From NCBI RefSeq assembly GCF_023015905.1, contig NZ_JALKBD010000023.1, forward strand, positions 1 through 64,000: DNA of 64,000 nt, written 5' to 3'. Below, one piece after another: positions 36,416 through 45,559 of the stretch. The position numbers and the translations under genes were made by a program. The notes beneath the pieces are model-generated. The model ran no database searches. It had not been told where the DNA came from and saw nothing but the letters and a program-made list of their open reading frames with translations. The stretch's first letter is position 1. Every line of letters starts with the position of its first letter. Source of the DNA: Arenibacter sp. F20364 (GTDB taxonomy: Bacteria; Bacteroidota; Bacteroidia; Flavobacteriales; Flavobacteriaceae).

Positions 36416-38719
36416 TTAACTTTTAACTATAGTTTCCTCCAAGTTATATATCGTGTGTATAATTTGCATGAGGGCGGCTACCTTTACGACATCCCTATCT
36501 TTAGAGGCCGGAAATTCCCCGACATTTATAAATGCCTCAGCCTGTTCCGTCTCTTTCATAAAGGCGGATTCCTGTTCATTGTAGTAGCCCAATAACATTT
36601 CCTTTTCTTCGGGCTTGATAGTCCTACATACTATTGTGCCAAATGCTTTCTCAATTTTTTCGGCAACCGTACTTTCCTCTTGCATTAAATTTTCGGAAAA
36701 CACTCTTGCCGACTCTAAAATCGTAGGGTCGTTGAGTGTTATCAAAGCTTGTAAAGGGGTCATTGTTGATTGTCTTTGTACTTCGCACTGATCACGTGTA
36801 GCAGCATCAAAAGTAAGCTGTACCGGTGGTAAGGTGGTACGCTTTATAAAAATGTATATACCTCTTTTGTAAAGATTACTTCCGTGGTCCTGTACATAAT
36901 TGGCCAAAACCCCTCTCCCGGAACTGGCAGCTTCCCACAATCCGTCCGGTTGGTAAACTTTAACACTTCGCCCACCTATTTCAGGATTTAGCAACCCACT
37001 GGTAGCCAAGGCATGGTCACGTACCATTTCCGCATTAAATCGCAAGCGCGACATTCTTGACAGGTATTTATTCTCTGGGTCAATAGCCAGTTTATCCTTA
37101 CTTATAACCGATGATTGCTTATATGTGGCAGACATGACAATTTTCTTGATCATGCGTTTCATATCCCAGCCGTTCTCCATAAAATCTGCCGACAACCAAT
37201 TCAAAAGTTGGACATTGGTTGGCAAATCCCCTTGCATGCCAAAATCGCCAGATGATCTTACGATTCCTGCCCCAAAAATCTCTTGCCACATTCGGTTTAC
37301 AAATACCCTACTGGTCAAAGGGTTTTTGGCATCGAACAACCACTTTGTCAAACCTAAGCGGTTGCGCTCATAGGCACTGTCATCATAGGCCAAAACCGAT
37401 GCAGGGGTTTGGGCCGTTACCTCTTCGCCAACATCGTCATAAACACCACGATTTAGTACATGTGTGGTTCTTACATCAGGCCTTTCTTCAATGACCATAA
37501 CGTCAACATCTTCTTCCTCCTTCTTATTAATGAAAGGAAGTTCTTTCTGGACAACCTCATCGCTAATCGTTATTAAAGGAGCCTCCGCCAATATTTCACC
37601 CTTGTTTTGCCTAGGGGGCATTCTATCAAAAAATGCAAATGTGCTGAAATAATCCTTTTGTGAAATAGGATCATATTTATGGTCGTGACATTTGGCACAT
37701 TCCAAGGTCAATCCCAAAAAGGCCTTTCCAAAGGTATTGGTTCTATCGGTTACATTTTCGACCCTAAATTCTTCTTCGATAATACCAGCTTCCTGGTTAA
37801 TTTTATGGTTTCTATTGAATCCTGTAGCCAAAATTGTCTCCATATTCTTCTGGGGAACCAGATCGCCTGCCAATTGGTAGGTGACAAATTTCTCATAGCT
37901 GTAATTTTCATTAAAGGCGTGAATCACCCAATCCCGCCAAGGCCACATCGTTCTTAACTGATCGTTTTGAAACCCGTGTGAATCGGCGTACCGGGCAACA
38001 TCCAACCAGTGGCTAGCCATCTTTTCACCATAATGATCGCTGGCCAATAGCTCGTCAACAACCTTTTCATAGGCATCGGCAGCATCATTCTGGATAAATT
38101 TTTTCTGCATTTCGGGTGTTGGAGGCAGTCCAGTTATATCCAAGGAAACCCTTTTTAAGAGTCGCTCTTTATCCGCCATGGGATTGGGAGTCAGGCCTAC
38201 GTCCTGTAATTTTTGCAGCACAAAATAATCGATTTCATTATTAACCCAATCTTCATTTTCCAACTTGGGCAGCTCGGGTTTGTCAACGGCCACAAAGGCC
38301 CAATGAGGTTCATAGGCCGCCCCTTGCTCTATCCACTTTTTTAAAATTTGGATTTCATAGGAAGACAATTTTAAATTGGAATCTAAGGGAGGCATGAGCT
38401 CGGTACTGTCCATTGCCGTTATTTTTTGATAGAGGACCGACTTTTCCAAATTATTGGGAACAATGGCGAATTCGTTTTTTCTGTCCTTGAGCGCCTTAAA
38501 GGCCCCTTCAGGAGTGTCCAACCGCAAATCTTCGGCCCTTTTATTGACATCTGGCCCATGACAGGCAAAACATTTATCGGATAGTATGGGACGGACATCA
38601 AAATTATAATCCACTACCTCAGGAATTTTTTTCGATGGAATTGCTGCATATTCACCTTTTTGTTTGCAAGAGGTAAATACGGTACACAGAAGAAAGAGGT
38701 ATATTACTTTATTTTTCAT
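36416..38719 (-). CDS. PSCyt1-DUF1549-DUF1553 cytochrome lipoprotein, 767 aa
   Basis: Start taken at ATG 38719 (MKNKVIYLFLLCTVFTSCKQ), which gives a lipoprotein with Cys18; the longer reading begins in a non-signal leader. The c-type heme motif CFACH lies at residues 50-54 (PSCyt1). DUF1549 (PSCyt2) follows from about 145 to 350 (LPKLENEDWVNNEIDYFVLQKL, HWLDVARYADSHGFQND), with a second CxxCH (LECAKCHDHKYDPI). DUF1553 (PSD1) covers about 460-720 (NPLTSRVFVNRMWQEIFGAGIV, TPLQALITLNDPTILESARVF). These proteins are abundant in Planctomycetes, Verrucomicrobia and some Bacteroidota growing on complex polysaccharides. A redox role is inferred from the hemes; no reaction is established. Confidence 0.92.
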   Translation of the reverse strand: MKNKVIYLFLLCTVFTSCKQKGEYAAIPSKKIPEVVDYNFDVRPILSDKCFACHGPDVNKRAEDLRLDTPEGAFKALKDRKNEFAIVPNNLEKSVLYQKITAMDSTELMPPLDSNLKLSSYEIQILKKWIEQGAAYEPHWAFVAVDKPELPKLENEDWVNNEIDYFVLQKLQDVGLTPNPMADKERLLKRVSLDITGLPPTPEMQKKFIQNDAADAYEKVVDELLASDHYGEKMASHWLDVARYADSHGFQNDQLRTMWPWRDWVIHAFNENYSYEKFVTYQLAGDLVPQKNMETILATGFNRNHKINQEAGIIEEEFRVENVTDRTNTFGKAFLGLTLECAKCHDHKYDPISQKDYFSTFAFFDRMPPRQNKGEILAEAPLITISDEVVQKELPFINKKEEEDVDVMVIEERPDVRTTHVLNRGVYDDVGEEVTAQTPASVLAYDDSAYERNRLGLTKWLFDAKNPLTSRVFVNRMWQEIFGAGIVRSSGDFGMQGDLPTNVQLLNWLSADFMENGWDMKRMIKKIVMSATYKQSSVISKDKLAIDPENKYLSRMSRLRFNAEMVRDHALATSGLLNPEIGGRSVKVYQPDGLWEAASSGRGVLANYVQDHGSNLYKRGIYIFIKRTTLPPVQLTFDAATRDQCEVQRQSTMTPLQALITLNDPTILESARVFSENLMQEESTVAEKIEKAFGTIVCRTIKPEEKEMLLGYYNEQESAFMKETEQAEAFINVGEFPASKDRDVVKVAALMQIIHTIYNLEETIVKS

Positions 38720-38781
38720 AAGGACAATGCGCTTAATAATGTAATGGCACAAACAAAACATGCGTAAATATACTTGCTGCG

Positions 38782-38809
38782 TGCACATTGTATGTAGACT
38801 AATTGTGCA
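38782..38809. promoter_or_regulatory. Inverted repeat between regulator and DUF1553 operon
   Basis: TGCACATT (38782-38789) and AATTGTGCA (38801-38809) form a 6 bp perfect inverted repeat with one mismatch beyond. It sits 63-90 bp upstream of the DUF1549/DUF1553 gene and 37 bp after the hybrid regulator gene. It is a candidate binding site for the AraC-type output domain. Confidence 0.35.
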
Positions 38810-38845
38810 AAAAGGTGCATTTTTTGGGTACCGAGCTGCCTATTT

Positions 38846-41800
38846 CTATTTTTTGGAAAAAAAGGATGGCGGACGCCCAAACTCCTTTCTAAATATACGG
38901 CTGAAATAACGATTATCATTGTATCCCACTTTGAAGGCTATTTCTTTAATGCTCAATTGTCCTTCTTTCAACAGCTGCATCGCCTTTGACAATTTATAGG
39001 TATTGATATACTCAATAATGGTCTTACCCGTCAGTGCCTGAATTTTTCTATAGAGTTGCGAACGCCCTATGGCCAATTCCTCGCATAAAAGGTCGATTGA
39101 AAACTCGGTATTGTCAATTTGCTGGTCAATAACATCATTGATCTTTACTAAATAATTATCTATAGTAGAAGGTGAATCAGAAACCAAAGATCCTTTTAGA
39201 TATTTTTTAACCAACTGCCTTCTACTCTCCAATCTGTTTTGAATCTTTAGTTTTATTTCGGATAAATTGAAAGGTTTCTGGATATAATCTTCCGCTCCGG
39301 TTTCCAACCCCTTCAACACATTTTCCAACCCTGTTTTTGCCGTCAAGAATATCAAAGGTATATGGGAAGTTAGTTCGTTGGTCTTTAACTGGTTGGCTAC
39401 TTGAATACCATCCAACTTAGACATCATGATGTCACTGATAATTAGATCAGGTATGTTTTCGACTGCCATTTTAAAACCTTGCTCACCGTTTTCCGCTTGT
39501 AGTATCTTATAATCATCTTCGAGTTCCGAACACAAATAGCTTCTTATATCCTCATTATCCTCAATGATGAGCACTACCGTTTGTCCATCCTCCTTATTTT
39601 TGGTCGACTCCAAGGTTTGGGTTACGTCAATGCCATGGTCCTTATACCCTATCGGAATCCTAACTGTAAAATGAGAGCCTTTATCCTCTTCACTCTTTAG
39701 TTGGATATTTCCGCCATGAAGTTTTACCAGCTCTGATATCAACGATAAACCGATTCCTGTGCTATACCCCTTGTTTGGAGTTTCGTCTAACTGATAATAC
39801 CTTTCGAAAACTTTTTCTTGATATTTTTTGGGAATGCCCATGCCGTTGTCTATCACCTCTATAGTCAATAAACCATTTGAAACCCTAGCCTGTGAATCAA
39901 CAGCAACACCTGAATAAGCCGCCTTTAACTCTATTTTGCCATTCTTAGGGGTAAATTTAAAGGCATTGGAAATTAAATTGGAAATTATTTTTTCCAAGAC
40001 ATCGGCATCAAAATAAACCCCATAATCCGCATTCGGCTGCTTACAACTGAATTTGATTCCTTTCTCTTTTGACCAATAGGCATACGCGTCGTGAATGTTG
40101 TTACATATAGATAAATCATTCTGTAGCTTTACCCTTAACTTTTGATCACTTTCCAGTTTTCTAAAATCCAATATTTGATTTACCAGTTCCAACAAACGAT
40201 TGCTATTTCTGTGCATCATTCGCAAAATTTTGGTGTCTGGGGCCACACCATACCTAGTATACTTATCCAGAGGAGAGGCTATCAAGGTCAATGGGGTTCT
40301 TAATTCATGGGATATATTGGTAAAGAATCGCAATTTCATCTGTGCCAATTCTTCAAATTGATATACCCTTTCCTTTTCCAATGCGAACTTATTCTTTATT
40401 CTTTCCCGTTTAATTATTCCCCATAGGACAACCGTCAGAAGAAGGATTAATAAGCTTACAAAAATAAATTGAACCCACAATAGCTCCCAGAACGGAGGTG
40501 TAACCACTATATTCAAATGGGTAATTTTGGTGTTCCAAATCCCATCTTCATTACTTGCTTTCAGAAGAAATTTATAATTCCCGGAGGGTAAATTTGTATA
40601 TGTTGCCTTTGTTCCATTGGCAATGGTCCAAGAGGTATCAAAACCTTCCAATTTATAGGAGTACTGACATCTTTGGGTATTTACATATTGGATGGCCTGA
40701 AACTCCAATTCAATTTTTTTATCCGTATACTCCAAATACAGATTATCTTCAACTTCTATACTTCGCTTTATATAGGAACTATTGGGTTGCACAATTTCAT
40801 TATTTACCCAAAGCTTGGCTATATAAACCGCTGGCACATTTTTATTGGGTTCCACCTTTTTGGGGTCAAAAACCATTAAACCTTTGTTAGTGGCAAAAAC
40901 TAAATGGCCATTATCCAGCATGGTACTGGATAGGCCAATTTTGTGGGATATTAATCCATCCTGACTATTTAGTATTCTAATCTCATTTTCGGTGTAATTG
41001 AATTTTATTAAACCGTTAGGGGTGCCTACCCATAAATTGCCATCCATATCTTGTTGAATGGAGTTTATGATCTTGTCCTTTATAATATCATGGTTAAGCT
41101 GCGTGAAAACATTGGTTTCCCGGTTAAAACTACATAAACCAGAATTGGTCCCCACCCAAAGAACATGAACATCATCTTCAAAAATTGCGTTTATAAAATT
41201 ATTGTTGATCGTCTGCGTATTTCCAATTTCATGGCGGTAATGTGAAAATTCCTGCGTTTCAGGCAGGTATTTTTTAAGGCCGTCTCCATCGGTACCGATC
41301 CATAACTGTCCTTCCGAATCCTCAAAAACGATATTACCCCTATGAAAATAGCCTATTCCTTCAGGTTTATTGGGGTCACAATCAAAATAGGTAGTGGTAT
41401 CGGTTTTGGGATCAAAAACCCTTGCGCCCAATACTTCCCCTGTCCATATATACCCTTCCGAGCTTTCCAGTGCATCAAACAATTCGCCAGGTTTACGGGG
41501 ATACTTTTGCAATAGCTCACCAGATGGGGTAAACTTATATATATCATCCCTGTCCACAACCCAAACATTTTGGCCATTAAATGAGGTTATATGGGTCCGA
41601 TTAATAAACCCTTTTAAAGTCCTTAGTAGTTTGTGATTTTTTTTGTCGATTATCTTAATTTCCCCTTCTTCAAAAACCCAATAATTCTCCTCGGTCTTAA
41701 AAATTTTCACCTCTGTTCTAGGTTCTAGAAAAGAATCGAATATTACAGGAGATTTTTTTACCAGAAAAAAATTCCCGTTCTGATCCAAAACCCAAGACTC

Positions 41801-42757
41801 ATTTGTCAGCTCGTTATGGAATACCTTTACAAGGTTAAATCCATTATCTACAAATCTATCATTCAAGGAGATATGTTCCTTTAATTCAAAATACGAATCC
41901 ACCAGGGCAATCTGATCCTTTTCCAGCAACCAACAATGTCCGCCATAATCCTTTTTTATATAATTGGCCCTTTCAAATAAAAAATTTAAGCTGTGAAAGT
42001 CATTGGAATTATCCAAAGTATAAAGCTTTGTATTGGATAGGATCAATTCTTCAAAGAACTCTAAATTTGGATAATAATGTGCGGCACCCTCTGAATCTTG
42101 GGACAACCTTTTGAACTTTTCCGTCTTGGGGTCAAAAATGTTCAATCCGATCCAAGTCCCTACATAAAGTACGTCTGTTGGCCCTTCCTCGATTGCAAGT
42201 ACATTGTTGTGACTAATACTTAATGAATCATTTACCTCATGTGCATAATTTTTAAAGGTCCCTTTTTCCCTATCCATTCGGTTCAATCCACCCCCATCCG
42301 TACCCACATAAAATTCCTTTCCAGAAGTTTCAAAAATGACCCTAACCTCATTAAAACTTAAACTTTCCGGATCTGTTGCATTATGGACAAATCTTTGAAA
42401 GCGGTCATATTCACGGTTGTACTTTAATAAGCCACCTCCATAAGTCCCAACCCACAGTGTACCCTCAGTGTCTTCGTACAAGCAAGAAATATGATTATCG
42501 GTGATACTGGTTGCTTCATTTTCATTTTTTATGTAATTCTTAAAGTTCCCCCCATCGTATCTCCACAAACCATTGGTCGTGGCAATCCATACAAAGCCAT
42601 ATCCATCTTCCAAAATATCGGTGGCATTGGTTTCTATTGGTAGTTTAAATCGTGTTATCTCATAGGTCGTTGTTGGTTCTTGAGCAACAGATAAAACTGT
42701 TCCGCAGAACCAAAAACAGAAAAAGACCAAATGATAATAAGGTTGTTTTTTAAACAT
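38846..42757 (-). CDS. Hybrid two-component system regulator (HTCS), 1303 aa
   Basis: Start at ATG 42757 (MFKKQPYYHLVFF signal segment); the earlier in-frame codon is TTG. About a dozen two-component-regulator propeller repeats (for example ITDNHISCLYEDTEGTLWVGTYGGGLLKYN and LWIGTDGDGLKKY) form a periplasmic double propeller, followed by a Y_Y_Y domain near 660-750. A transmembrane helix lies near 760-785, the HisKA box FFTNISHELRTPLT near 810, a HATPase (IEVIDNGMGIPKKYQEKVFERYYQ), a receiver with Asp in LIISDIMMS near 1110, and an AraC helix-turn-helix to the end. HTCS proteins sense oligosaccharide directly and activate adjacent utilisation genes. Here the downstream genes on the same strand are the DUF1553/DUF1501/cytochrome set, with no SusC/SusD. 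Confidence 0.95.
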   Translation of the reverse strand: MFKKQPYYHLVFFCFWFCGTVLSVAQEPTTTYEITRFKLPIETNATDILEDGYGFVWIATTNGLWRYDGGNFKNYIKNENEATSITDNHISCLYEDTEGTLWVGTYGGGLLKYNREYDRFQRFVHNATDPESLSFNEVRVIFETSGKEFYVGTDGGGLNRMDREKGTFKNYAHEVNDSLSISHNNVLAIEEGPTDVLYVGTWIGLNIFDPKTEKFKRLSQDSEGAAHYYPNLEFFEELILSNTKLYTLDNSNDFHSLNFLFERANYIKKDYGGHCWLLEKDQIALVDSYFELKEHISLNDRFVDNGFNLVKVFHNELTNESWVLDQNGNFFLVKKSPVIFDSFLEPRTEVKIFKTEENYWVFEEGEIKIIDKKNHKLLRTLKGFINRTHITSFNGQNVWVVDRDDIYKFTPSGELLQKYPRKPGELFDALESSEGYIWTGEVLGARVFDPKTDTTTYFDCDPNKPEGIGYFHRGNIVFEDSEGQLWIGTDGDGLKKYLPETQEFSHYRHEIGNTQTINNNFINAIFEDDVHVLWVGTNSGLCSFNRETNVFTQLNHDIIKDKIINSIQQDMDGNLWVGTPNGLIKFNYTENEIRILNSQDGLISHKIGLSSTMLDNGHLVFATNKGLMVFDPKKVEPNKNVPAVYIAKLWVNNEIVQPNSSYIKRSIEVEDNLYLEYTDKKIELEFQAIQYVNTQRCQYSYKLEGFDTSWTIANGTKATYTNLPSGNYKFLLKASNEDGIWNTKITHLNIVVTPPFWELLWVQFIFVSLLILLLTVVLWGIIKRERIKNKFALEKERVYQFEELAQMKLRFFTNISHELRTPLTLIASPLDKYTRYGVAPDTKILRMMHRNSNRLLELVNQILDFRKLESDQKLRVKLQNDLSICNNIHDAYAYWSKEKGIKFSCKQPNADYGVYFDADVLEKIISNLISNAFKFTPKNGKIELKAAYSGVAVDSQARVSNGLLTIEVIDNGMGIPKKYQEKVFERYYQLDETPNKGYSTGIGLSLISELVKLHGGNIQLKSEEDKGSHFTVRIPIGYKDHGIDVTQTLESTKNKEDGQTVVLIIEDNEDIRSYLCSELEDDYKILQAENGEQGFKMAVENIPDLIISDIMMSKLDGIQVANQLKTNELTSHIPLIFLTAKTGLENVLKGLETGAEDYIQKPFNLSEIKLKIQNRLESRRQLVKKYLKGSLVSDSPSTIDNYLVKINDVIDQQIDNTEFSIDLLCEELAIGRSQLYRKIQALTGKTIIEYINTYKLSKAMQLLKEGQLSIKEIAFKVGYNDNRYFSRIFRKEFGRPPSFFSKK

Positions 42758-42902
42758 TTTATAAAAATAGAAACAATTCAATACGAATTTTGAATCATTG
42801 ATGAACTCACTCGAAAAATCGCGTTTTATTACTTTCGGCTATGTTCCTATATATAATCTTATATACTCGGGGAAAATTGCAAAGCGGAAGATAAAAATTA
42901 TA

Positions 42903-43079
42903 TTAAAATATTGACAGAAAAACTGGGCACTAAAATGGAAGCTGTGTTATTCTTACTTTTCGATTTCAAAAAACAAAAAGGAAGGTCTTTTTTGGGGTAA
43001 AGTCTTAGCAGTCTTTATAATTTGCAGGCGGAAATCAATGAAAACCCGGCATTGGTAAATTAAGATCGGCATTTTCCAA
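42903..43079 (+). pseudogene. Duplicated fragment: 3' ends of an ECF sigma gene and a GH140-like gene
   Basis: About 170 bp nearly match 58147-58313. On the plus strand it encodes a sigma-factor tail, KILTEKLGTKMEAV then FLLFDFKKQ, with the stop at 42998-43000. The minus strand encodes the last 14 residues of the GH140-like protein (ENADLNLPMPGFH and stop). Similarity ends abruptly at 43079. By eye there are roughly a dozen base differences, several changing residues. Neither gene is otherwise present here, so this is a remnant. Confidence 0.9.
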
Positions 43080-43164
43080 GATTAGGATGCAGTAGAGTAT
43101 TTATTGGCGAATGTCTTCAAAAAAAAATAGAAACAAGAGTATAAACTTATACAGTGTGAAACTG

Positions 43165-43225
43165 TACCCTATGGTGATAGGTGGTGTGGCGCCCTTGTGG
43201 TTAAACTATGGTTTAAATATTGAGA
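43165..43225. repeat. Direct-repeat block left of the toxin-antitoxin pair
   Basis: CCTATGGTGATAGGTGGTG, GCCCTTGTGGTTAAACTATG and GGTTTAAA resemble, in order, CTTATGGTGTAGCTGTGGTG, GCCCCTGTGG and TATGGTTAAACTAGGATTTAAA at about 45125-45195. The copies flank the DUF433/PIN-like genes. Confidence 0.45.
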
Positions 43226-43675
43226 AAAACTATAAATTACTGATTTACTTGATATTATCTAATATCGCCATTGTGGTGACGCTAGGGTGCACCTGTACAC
43301 CACAGGTAATAAAATCATTAATGCCACGCAAAATATAAATCCATAAAATGATTTAATATATTTATCCTTTTCCTTTTTTAATGGGGAAGGCAACTTCTTG
43401 ATCATAAAAAAATACCATTCAACGGATATAATCCAATTTTTATCGATTTAGCAAATACTAAAACCAATAATTACTACCTTAGAAGGTTAGAAGTCAATAC
43501 TTGGTTGTAGTACCCCCCTCTTTACACCCACAAAAATATAATTGGATTTATAAGAATTATAAGATACTAAATGTATTCAGGTACAGTCTAGTATTTAATG
43601 ATTCTTAAAATAGAAATATAGTTATTGTCTATATATATCCCATTGTAAGCTGTAAGCACACAAAAAACATATTGC

Positions 43676-43683
43676 TACATTTG
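43676..43683 (+). promoter_or_regulatory. Possible -7 element of toxin-antitoxin operon
   Basis: TACATTTG is an exact match to the Bacteroidota -7 consensus TAnnTTTG and lies 19 bp before the ATG at 43703. No TTG at ideal -33 spacing was seen. Confidence 0.4.
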
Positions 43684-43702
43684 AACATAAGTAATAAACG
43701 GA

Positions 43703-44380
43703 ATGAAATTCGAAAATAAAGCTGAAATAGGTACTGGAATTTATACGCTGCCAGATTTAGCTCGTATTTTGAATTTGGAGTACCATAAAGTTCAGCGCCT
43801 TTTAAACGAATATTGGGATAAAAGATTTGCAGCAGAATTTAGCGAGAAATATTCTTGGACTGTTGGCAAGAGTAAAGCTGTAAGCTTTCACACTCTTGTT
43901 GAATTTTATATATTCTACCAACTCAAAGAATCTGGAGTTTCAACGCATGGTATTTTACAAGCACATAAAGAACTTTCTCAAATATATGAAACACCATTTC
44001 CGTTTGCTAAATCAGAAATTTTAGACGGAATTAACTGCTTTGGGAAAAAAATCGTTTTTGAGATTAATAACGATGAGATAATTGACCTAGATTCAACCAA
44101 ACAATTGAATTTAAAGTTTATTAAAAGCTTTATGCACAAATTGGAATTCGATAACAATAGTCTTGCCATGAGATTATATCCTTTAGGTAAAAAAAATTCT
44201 GTTATTGTCGACCCTAGACATCAATTCGGACAACCAACTATTCAAGGGACCAATTTGTTTCCTGAAACAATATATAATCTTTACAAAAAGAAAGAATCTA
44301 AAAAATTCATAGCATATTCATATGATATTAGCGTAAAGCAAGTAAATGATGCAATAGAATATTGTAAAACTGCTGCTTAA
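43703..44380 (+). CDS. DUF433 family antitoxin-like protein, 225 aa
   Basis: The N-terminal winged or MerR-like helix-turn-helix (YTLPDLARILNLEYHKVQRLLNEY, residues about 12-35) is followed by a central helical region. The C-terminal DUF433 domain (DPRHQFGQPTIQGTNLFPETIYNLYKKKESKKFIAYSYDIS, about 172-215) is the VapB-like antitoxin family usually paired with DUF5615 PIN-like proteins. The stop overlaps the next start (TAATG), a sign of translational coupling. The gene is visibly more AT-rich than modules A and B and surrounded by repeats, which suggests acquisition. Probably binds its own promoter and the toxin. Confidence 0.82.
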   Translation: MKFENKAEIGTGIYTLPDLARILNLEYHKVQRLLNEYWDKRFAAEFSEKYSWTVGKSKAVSFHTLVEFYIFYQLKESGVSTHGILQAHKELSQIYETPFPFAKSEILDGINCFGKKIVFEINNDEIIDLDSTKQLNLKFIKSFMHKLEFDNNSLAMRLYPLGKKNSVIVDPRHQFGQPTIQGTNLFPETIYNLYKKKESKKFIAYSYDISVKQVNDAIEYCKTAA

Positions 44381-44790
44381 TGACAAAAATTTACATTGAC
44401 GAAAATTTCGCACCTCAATTAGCAAACGGTTTAGATGTATTTCAAAAACATTTAAATCAAAATGAAAAGTATAAAGTAGAAGTTCTTTCAATAAAGCAAG
44501 AATTTGGGAAAGGAGCTTTAGACGAAGATTGGATACCAATTGCAGGAAAACAAAAAGCTGTCATTATAACTCAAGATTTAAGAATTCATACCACAAGACA
44601 TCAAAATGAATTATATAAAAAACACGGTTTAGGAGTTGTGTTTTTCAAACCACCTTCTGATGGATATTCATTTTGGGAAATGGTTGAGCAATTAATTAAA
44701 CGATGGCCTGAAATAAAAAATAAAACAAAATTAAACCGACCTTTTGCCTTTAGATGCCGAAGTCGAGGAAACCTTGAAAAGTTGAACTGA
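44380..44790 (+). CDS. DUF5615-like PIN-like toxin (putative RNase), 136 aa
   Basis: MTKIYIDENFAPQLANGL carries the first conserved acidic residues of the PIN-like fold, and AVIITQDLRIHTTRHQNELYKKHGLGVVFF matches the central Asp and strand pattern of DUF5615/Mut7-C proteins. Together with the DUF433 gene one base upstream, this forms a VapBC45-like toxin-antitoxin pair. Predicted ribonuclease; target unknown. The last 20 residues (RPFAFRCRSRGNLEKLN) are basic and may vary between homologues. Confidence 0.8.
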   Translation: MTKIYIDENFAPQLANGLDVFQKHLNQNEKYKVEVLSIKQEFGKGALDEDWIPIAGKQKAVIITQDLRIHTTRHQNELYKKHGLGVVFFKPPSDGYSFWEMVEQLIKRWPEIKNKTKLNRPFAFRCRSRGNLEKLN

Positions 44791-44990
44791 AGCCCTAAAC
44801 TTAATAGCGTATCCTATGAAAATCACTTGTCCATCCCGATAATTATTGGCACCTTAAAATTAATATTTTATTTTATCAGTATTGCCGAATTTGGGGTATT
44901 GTGGAATTGTTGGCCTTTATGGGCCTATTTATATCTTATTGGGTGTAGATGATATTTTAATATGAATAACAGGATTCTTTGTCGCACTAT

Positions 44991-45072
44991 ATAACACCAT
45001 AGGGTGAAACGTAAAACACCATAGTGATCCCTGTAATGAAACCTTTGGGTGAAGTAAAACACCATAGGGTTC
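44991..45072. repeat. Short direct repeats AACACCATAG
   Basis: AACACCATAGGGTG, AACACCATAGTGATCC and AACACCATAGGGTTC occur within 80 bp, each preceded by TATA or GTAA. The reverse form TATGGTGT occurs near 45129. Spacing is irregular, so this is not a CRISPR array. Confidence 0.5.
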
Positions 45073-45361
45073 TATATTACTTAGGTCAGGTCATAAATAA
45101 AGTCACACACCTTAAGAGGGTTATCTTATGGTGTAGCTGTGGTGCCCCTGTGGTGAATTCCACTGAAGGGCTATGGTTAAACTAGGATTTAAAAATAACA
45201 CAAAGCCATTTAATACTTACTTACTAGGTGGTTATGTATTTTAAAGATAATCTAAATGAAGGGTGAGGGGGTGGTGCAGGGGTGGTGTTTTTTATTACAA
45301 ATTTAGTATTGTACACAATATGCTTTTAGGAGACATAATTCTATAGATGTTGCAAATAAAA

Positions 45362-45391
45362 AAAGGAACAATAGTTTCCCATTGTTCCTTT
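45362..45391 (-). terminator. Intrinsic terminator after GH141-like gene
   Basis: AAAGGAACAAT (45362-45372) pairs with ATTGTTCCTTT (45381-45391) around an eight-base loop, followed on the minus strand by TTTTTTT. The arms are the same sequence as in the terminator at 3155-3186, 42 kb away. It lies 169 bp beyond the GH141-like stop. Confidence 0.7.
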
Positions 45392-45559
45392 ACCAACTAA
45401 ACTAACGAACTCAAATTTCTTTAATAACGGCCGAAAATATTAGGTTCATCTTATAAACGCCTTTACCTAACAATGTATGGCACCTGAAACTGGAAGATCC
45501 AATGGTCGATTATTACATATCAACTTTAGTTTAAGAGAAAAATTCCATTTTTTATACTT

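Larger units (their letters stand above)
42758..43702. other. Gene-free AT-rich region with repeat remnants
   Basis: Over 900 bp between the HTCS gene and the toxin-antitoxin pair. It contains the duplicated sigma/GH140 tail (42903-43079), a block resembling 45125-45195, and CACC/GGTG palindromes (ACCTGTACACCACAGGT near 43291). A 75-codon plus-strand frame at 43111-43338 runs through the repeats and is not convincing as a gene. Confidence 0.5.
44791..45559. other. Repeat-rich gene-free region
   Basis: About 770 bp without a gene. It contains CACCATAG repeats (44991-45072), the right-hand block resembling 43165-43225 (45125-45195), a GGTGGTG-rich run near 45275, and the terminator at 45362-45391. 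Confidence 0.5.

Noticed and set aside
43111..43338. 75-codon plus-strand reading frame as a membrane protein gene
   Set aside because: It runs through repeat blocks also found in non-coding sequence at 45.1 kb and lacks a clear start signal or family similarity.
44991..45290. CACCATAG repeats as a CRISPR array
   Set aside because: Repeat units are under 15 bp, spacing is irregular and no cas genes are nearby.
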